Assembly: GCA_900114885.1 (NCBI GenBank)
Contig: FOUN01000006.1
Coordinates: 157,949 to 221,948, forward strand
DNA: 64,000 nt
Direction: 5' to 3'
DNA from: Psychrobacillus psychrodurans
GTDB lineage: Bacteria > Bacillota > Bacilli > Bacillales_A > Planococcaceae
Numbering within the stretch: the first letter of the stretch is position 1; each line of letters opens with the position of its first letter. Of this stretch, positions 62,935-64,000 are shown piece after piece. The translations under genes and the position numbers were made by a program. Under the pieces are notes generated by a model. It was not told the origin of the DNA. It saw nothing but the letters and a program-made list of their open reading frames with translations, and did not search any database.

Positions 62935-63116
62935 TTTGTCCCTCCTATATAAATGTAGTTACTTCATATTCTGTCTGTTAAGTTGTAAAACAGCAAGTAA
63001 TTAAAATAATTTAATAATCGAATAAAGGAGAGTAACAATAGAACAGTTGAAGGAAATTAAAAACTTTAGTAATAGATAAAAGAGCCGTTACCTATCTCGG
63101 TAGCGACTTTGTCTTT

Positions 63117-63125
63117 GGTGCCCAG
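63117..63125 (-). pseudogene. Remnant of 5S 3' end (leftmost unit)
   Basis: Only GGTGCCCAG of the 5S end remains before the sequence jumps to the repeat spacer, so the oldest or most deleted unit lies farthest from the operon. Confidence 0.5.
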
Positions 63126-63288
63126 TGATTTTTCATCTCCTAATGACAGCTGCACTCGTTCGATTCTCGCGTATGTTATACGCTCCGAGTCTCTCTTGCT
63201 TGCTTCCTTGAACTCTTTGCCCCTCTACTTTCTCGCAAACATTCTTATAGAGATAGACTGCTTATGGCTTATTTCTAAATACAAAAAA

Positions 63289-63313
63289 GCCGTTACCGAT
63301 AATTCGGTAACGA
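63289..63313 (-). terminator. Terminator copy in the array
   Basis: GTCGTTACCGA and TCGGTAACGGC pair around ATT, followed by TTTTTT on the minus strand. Similar hairpins occur at about 63083-63107 and 63586-63612. Confidence 0.7.
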
Positions 63314-63322
63314 CTTTTCTTT

Positions 63323-63396
63323 GGTGCCCAGCGACATCCTACTCTCACAGGGGGAGTCCCCCAACTACCATCGGCGCAAGAGCTTTACTTCCGTGT
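63323..63396 (-). pseudogene. Truncated 5S rRNA copy
   Basis: About 74 bases match the 3' two thirds of the true 5S, with scattered changes (for example GATGTCG for GACGTCG and loss of bases in the CTTCAGCGCC region). The 5' part is replaced by unrelated spacer (CTGCGAAAGCAG). It cannot form 5S helix I. Confidence 0.85.
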
Positions 63397-63620
63397 CCAG
63401 GGCTGCGAAAGCAGATGGACGGCAGATTTCTTCGTCAGCCGCACTCGTTCAATTCTCGCGTATGTTATACGCTCCGAGTCTCTCTCGTTTGCTTCCTCGA
63501 ACTCTTTGCCCCTCTACTTTCTCGCATACTTTCTTATAGAGATAGACTGCCTACGGCTTATACAGCTTATTTCTAAATACAAAAAATCCGTTACCGATAA
63601 TTCGGTAACGACTTTTCTTT

Positions 63621-63694
63621 GGTGCCCAGCGACGTCCTACTCTCACAGGGGGAGACCCCCAACTACCATCGGCGCAAGAGCTTTACTTCCGTGT
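63621..63694 (-). pseudogene. Truncated 5S rRNA copy
   Basis: About 74 bases match the true 5S 3' part, including GGGGGTCTCCCCC; the break point before ACACGG is the same as in the copy at 63323. The 5' part is missing. Confidence 0.85.
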
Positions 63695-63871
63695 CCGGGG
63701 CTGCGAAAGCAGATGGTCAGCAGATTTCTTCGTCAGCCGCTCTCGTTCAATTCTCGCGTATGTTATACGCTCCGAGTCTCTCTCGTTTGCTTCCTTGAAC
63801 TCTTTGCCCCTCTACTTTCTCGCATGCTTCTTTATAGAGAAAGACTGCCTACGGCTTATTTATTTATACAA

Positions 63872-63907
63872 AAAAAGCCGCTACCAATTCTCGGTAACGA
63901 CTTTTTC
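63872..63907 (-). terminator. rRNA operon terminator
   Basis: Directly after the 5S 3' end: GTCGTTACC...GGTAGCGGC stem followed by TTTTTTT on the minus strand. Confidence 0.85.
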
Positions 63908-63910
63908 TTT

Positions 63911-64000
63911 GGTGCCCAGCGACGTCCTACTCTCACAGGGGGAGACCCCCAACTACCATCGGCGCTGAAGAGCTTAACTTCCGTGTTCGGTATGGGAACG
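63911..64000 (-). rRNA. rrf: 5S ribosomal RNA, 3' part
   Basis: The minus strand reads CGTTCCCATACCGAACACGG, then AAGTTAAGCTCTTCAGCGCC and GATGGTAGTTGGGGG, then GTGAGAGTAGGACGTCGCTG. These are the universally conserved loop and helix sequences of Firmicute 5S rRNA. About 90 of some 116 nt are inside the window; the 5' end and the rest of the rRNA operon lie to the right. Confidence 0.95.

Larger units (their letters stand above)
63083..63907 (-). repeat. Tandem array of about 290-bp units with truncated 5S rRNA ends and terminators
   Basis: Three units follow the 5S gene on the minus strand. The element starting GGTGCCCAG occurs at 63911 (true 5S), 63621, 63323 and 63117, so the steps are 290, 298 and 206 bp. 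Each unit holds a terminator hairpin (GTCGTTACCGA...TCGGTAACGGC type), a conserved spacer of about 190 bp (with GCGTATAACATACGC and GAGAGAGACTCGG) and a truncated 5S 3' end. Unit 1 (leftmost) has lost the 5S body. It fills most of the 976-bp gap between the response regulator and the rRNA operon. Confidence 0.85.

Noticed and set aside
63109..63576. Plus-strand open frame of 155 codons (and a second of 72) across the 5S array
   Set aside because: It lies antisense to truncated 5S copies and terminators and follows the repeat units, so it is a by-product of the repeats rather than a gene.
63083..63907. Regular repeats as a possible CRISPR array
   Set aside because: The units are about 290 bp, contain 5S ends and terminators, and lack short repeats with unique spacers; no cas genes are present.

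Overview
The window looks like a chromosomal segment of a low-GC, endospore-former-type Firmicute. Gene content and many orthologues of Bacillus subtilis genes (yisP, bmr/bmrR, ywbE, des-desK-desR, csbD, yxlEFG, yqxD, sbcCD, trhO) place it in Bacillales. The S-layer-homology protein and the style of the dispersed intergenic repeats suggest Planococcaceae (Lysinibacillus/Psychrobacillus/Sporosarcina relatives). The family assignment is inference; no rRNA long enough to type the organism is present. There is no prophage, transposase, CRISPR array or tRNA in the window. It is mostly housekeeping and niche genes, most of them on the minus strand.

Layout. 1-4343: 5' part of yqeY, ferritin with a perfect Fur box, a YisP-like prenyl phosphatase, and a Bmr-like drug pump with its MerR-type sensor. 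4344-8265: a MITE-like repeat, an uncharacterised membrane protein and a second MFS exporter. 8266-14127: a probable D-to-L amino acid salvage cluster consisting of a GNAT acyltransferase, an N-succinylamino-acid racemase-type enolase, an unusual regulator, an NhaC-type antiporter and an M20 deacylase. Its two control regions share an 18-bp operator-like sequence (16/18 identical). 14158-17674: ywbE, a frameshifted DUF488 gene and a DHA2 drug exporter with a divergent TetR regulator. 18247-25165: a secreted YcdB/SLH protein, cyclophilin, a repeat-rich island, a GntR/DUF1648 pair, and D-serine dehydratase with a GNAT. 25431-38010: TrhO, a Ca2+/H+ exchanger, a glycerol-3-phosphate uptake operon (ugpCAEB) with a divergent lipoprotein GDPD preceded by Pho-box-like repeats, an SsuABC/TauABC-like importer, and an M48 peptidase fused to ankyrin repeats.

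38325-50692: a 7TM-PAS-GGDEF diguanylate cyclase, sbcCD, putP, the cold-shock membrane-fluidity module des-desK-desR with a DesR-like site, an ECF sigma factor with a putative membrane anti-sigma protein, and csbD behind a sigma-B promoter. 50740-62934: a metallophosphatase, an NmrA-like reductase, a CBS protein, a yxlEFG-like ABC exporter, a GNAT plus DMT transporter, a hydrolase lipoprotein whose ribosome binding site lies in a 16-bp perfect hairpin, and a two-component system upstream of an MMPL exporter. 62935-64000: the 3' part of a 5S rRNA gene (minus strand, end of an rRNA operon that lies to the right), followed by a tandem array of about 290-bp units each carrying a truncated 5S gene and an intrinsic terminator.

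The most interesting points are the amino-acid salvage regulon with its shared operator, the degenerate 5S tandem array, the hairpin over a start site, the MerR-type promoter embedded at the end of its own regulator gene, and the M48-ankyrin fusion. No wholly new defence or mobile system was found.
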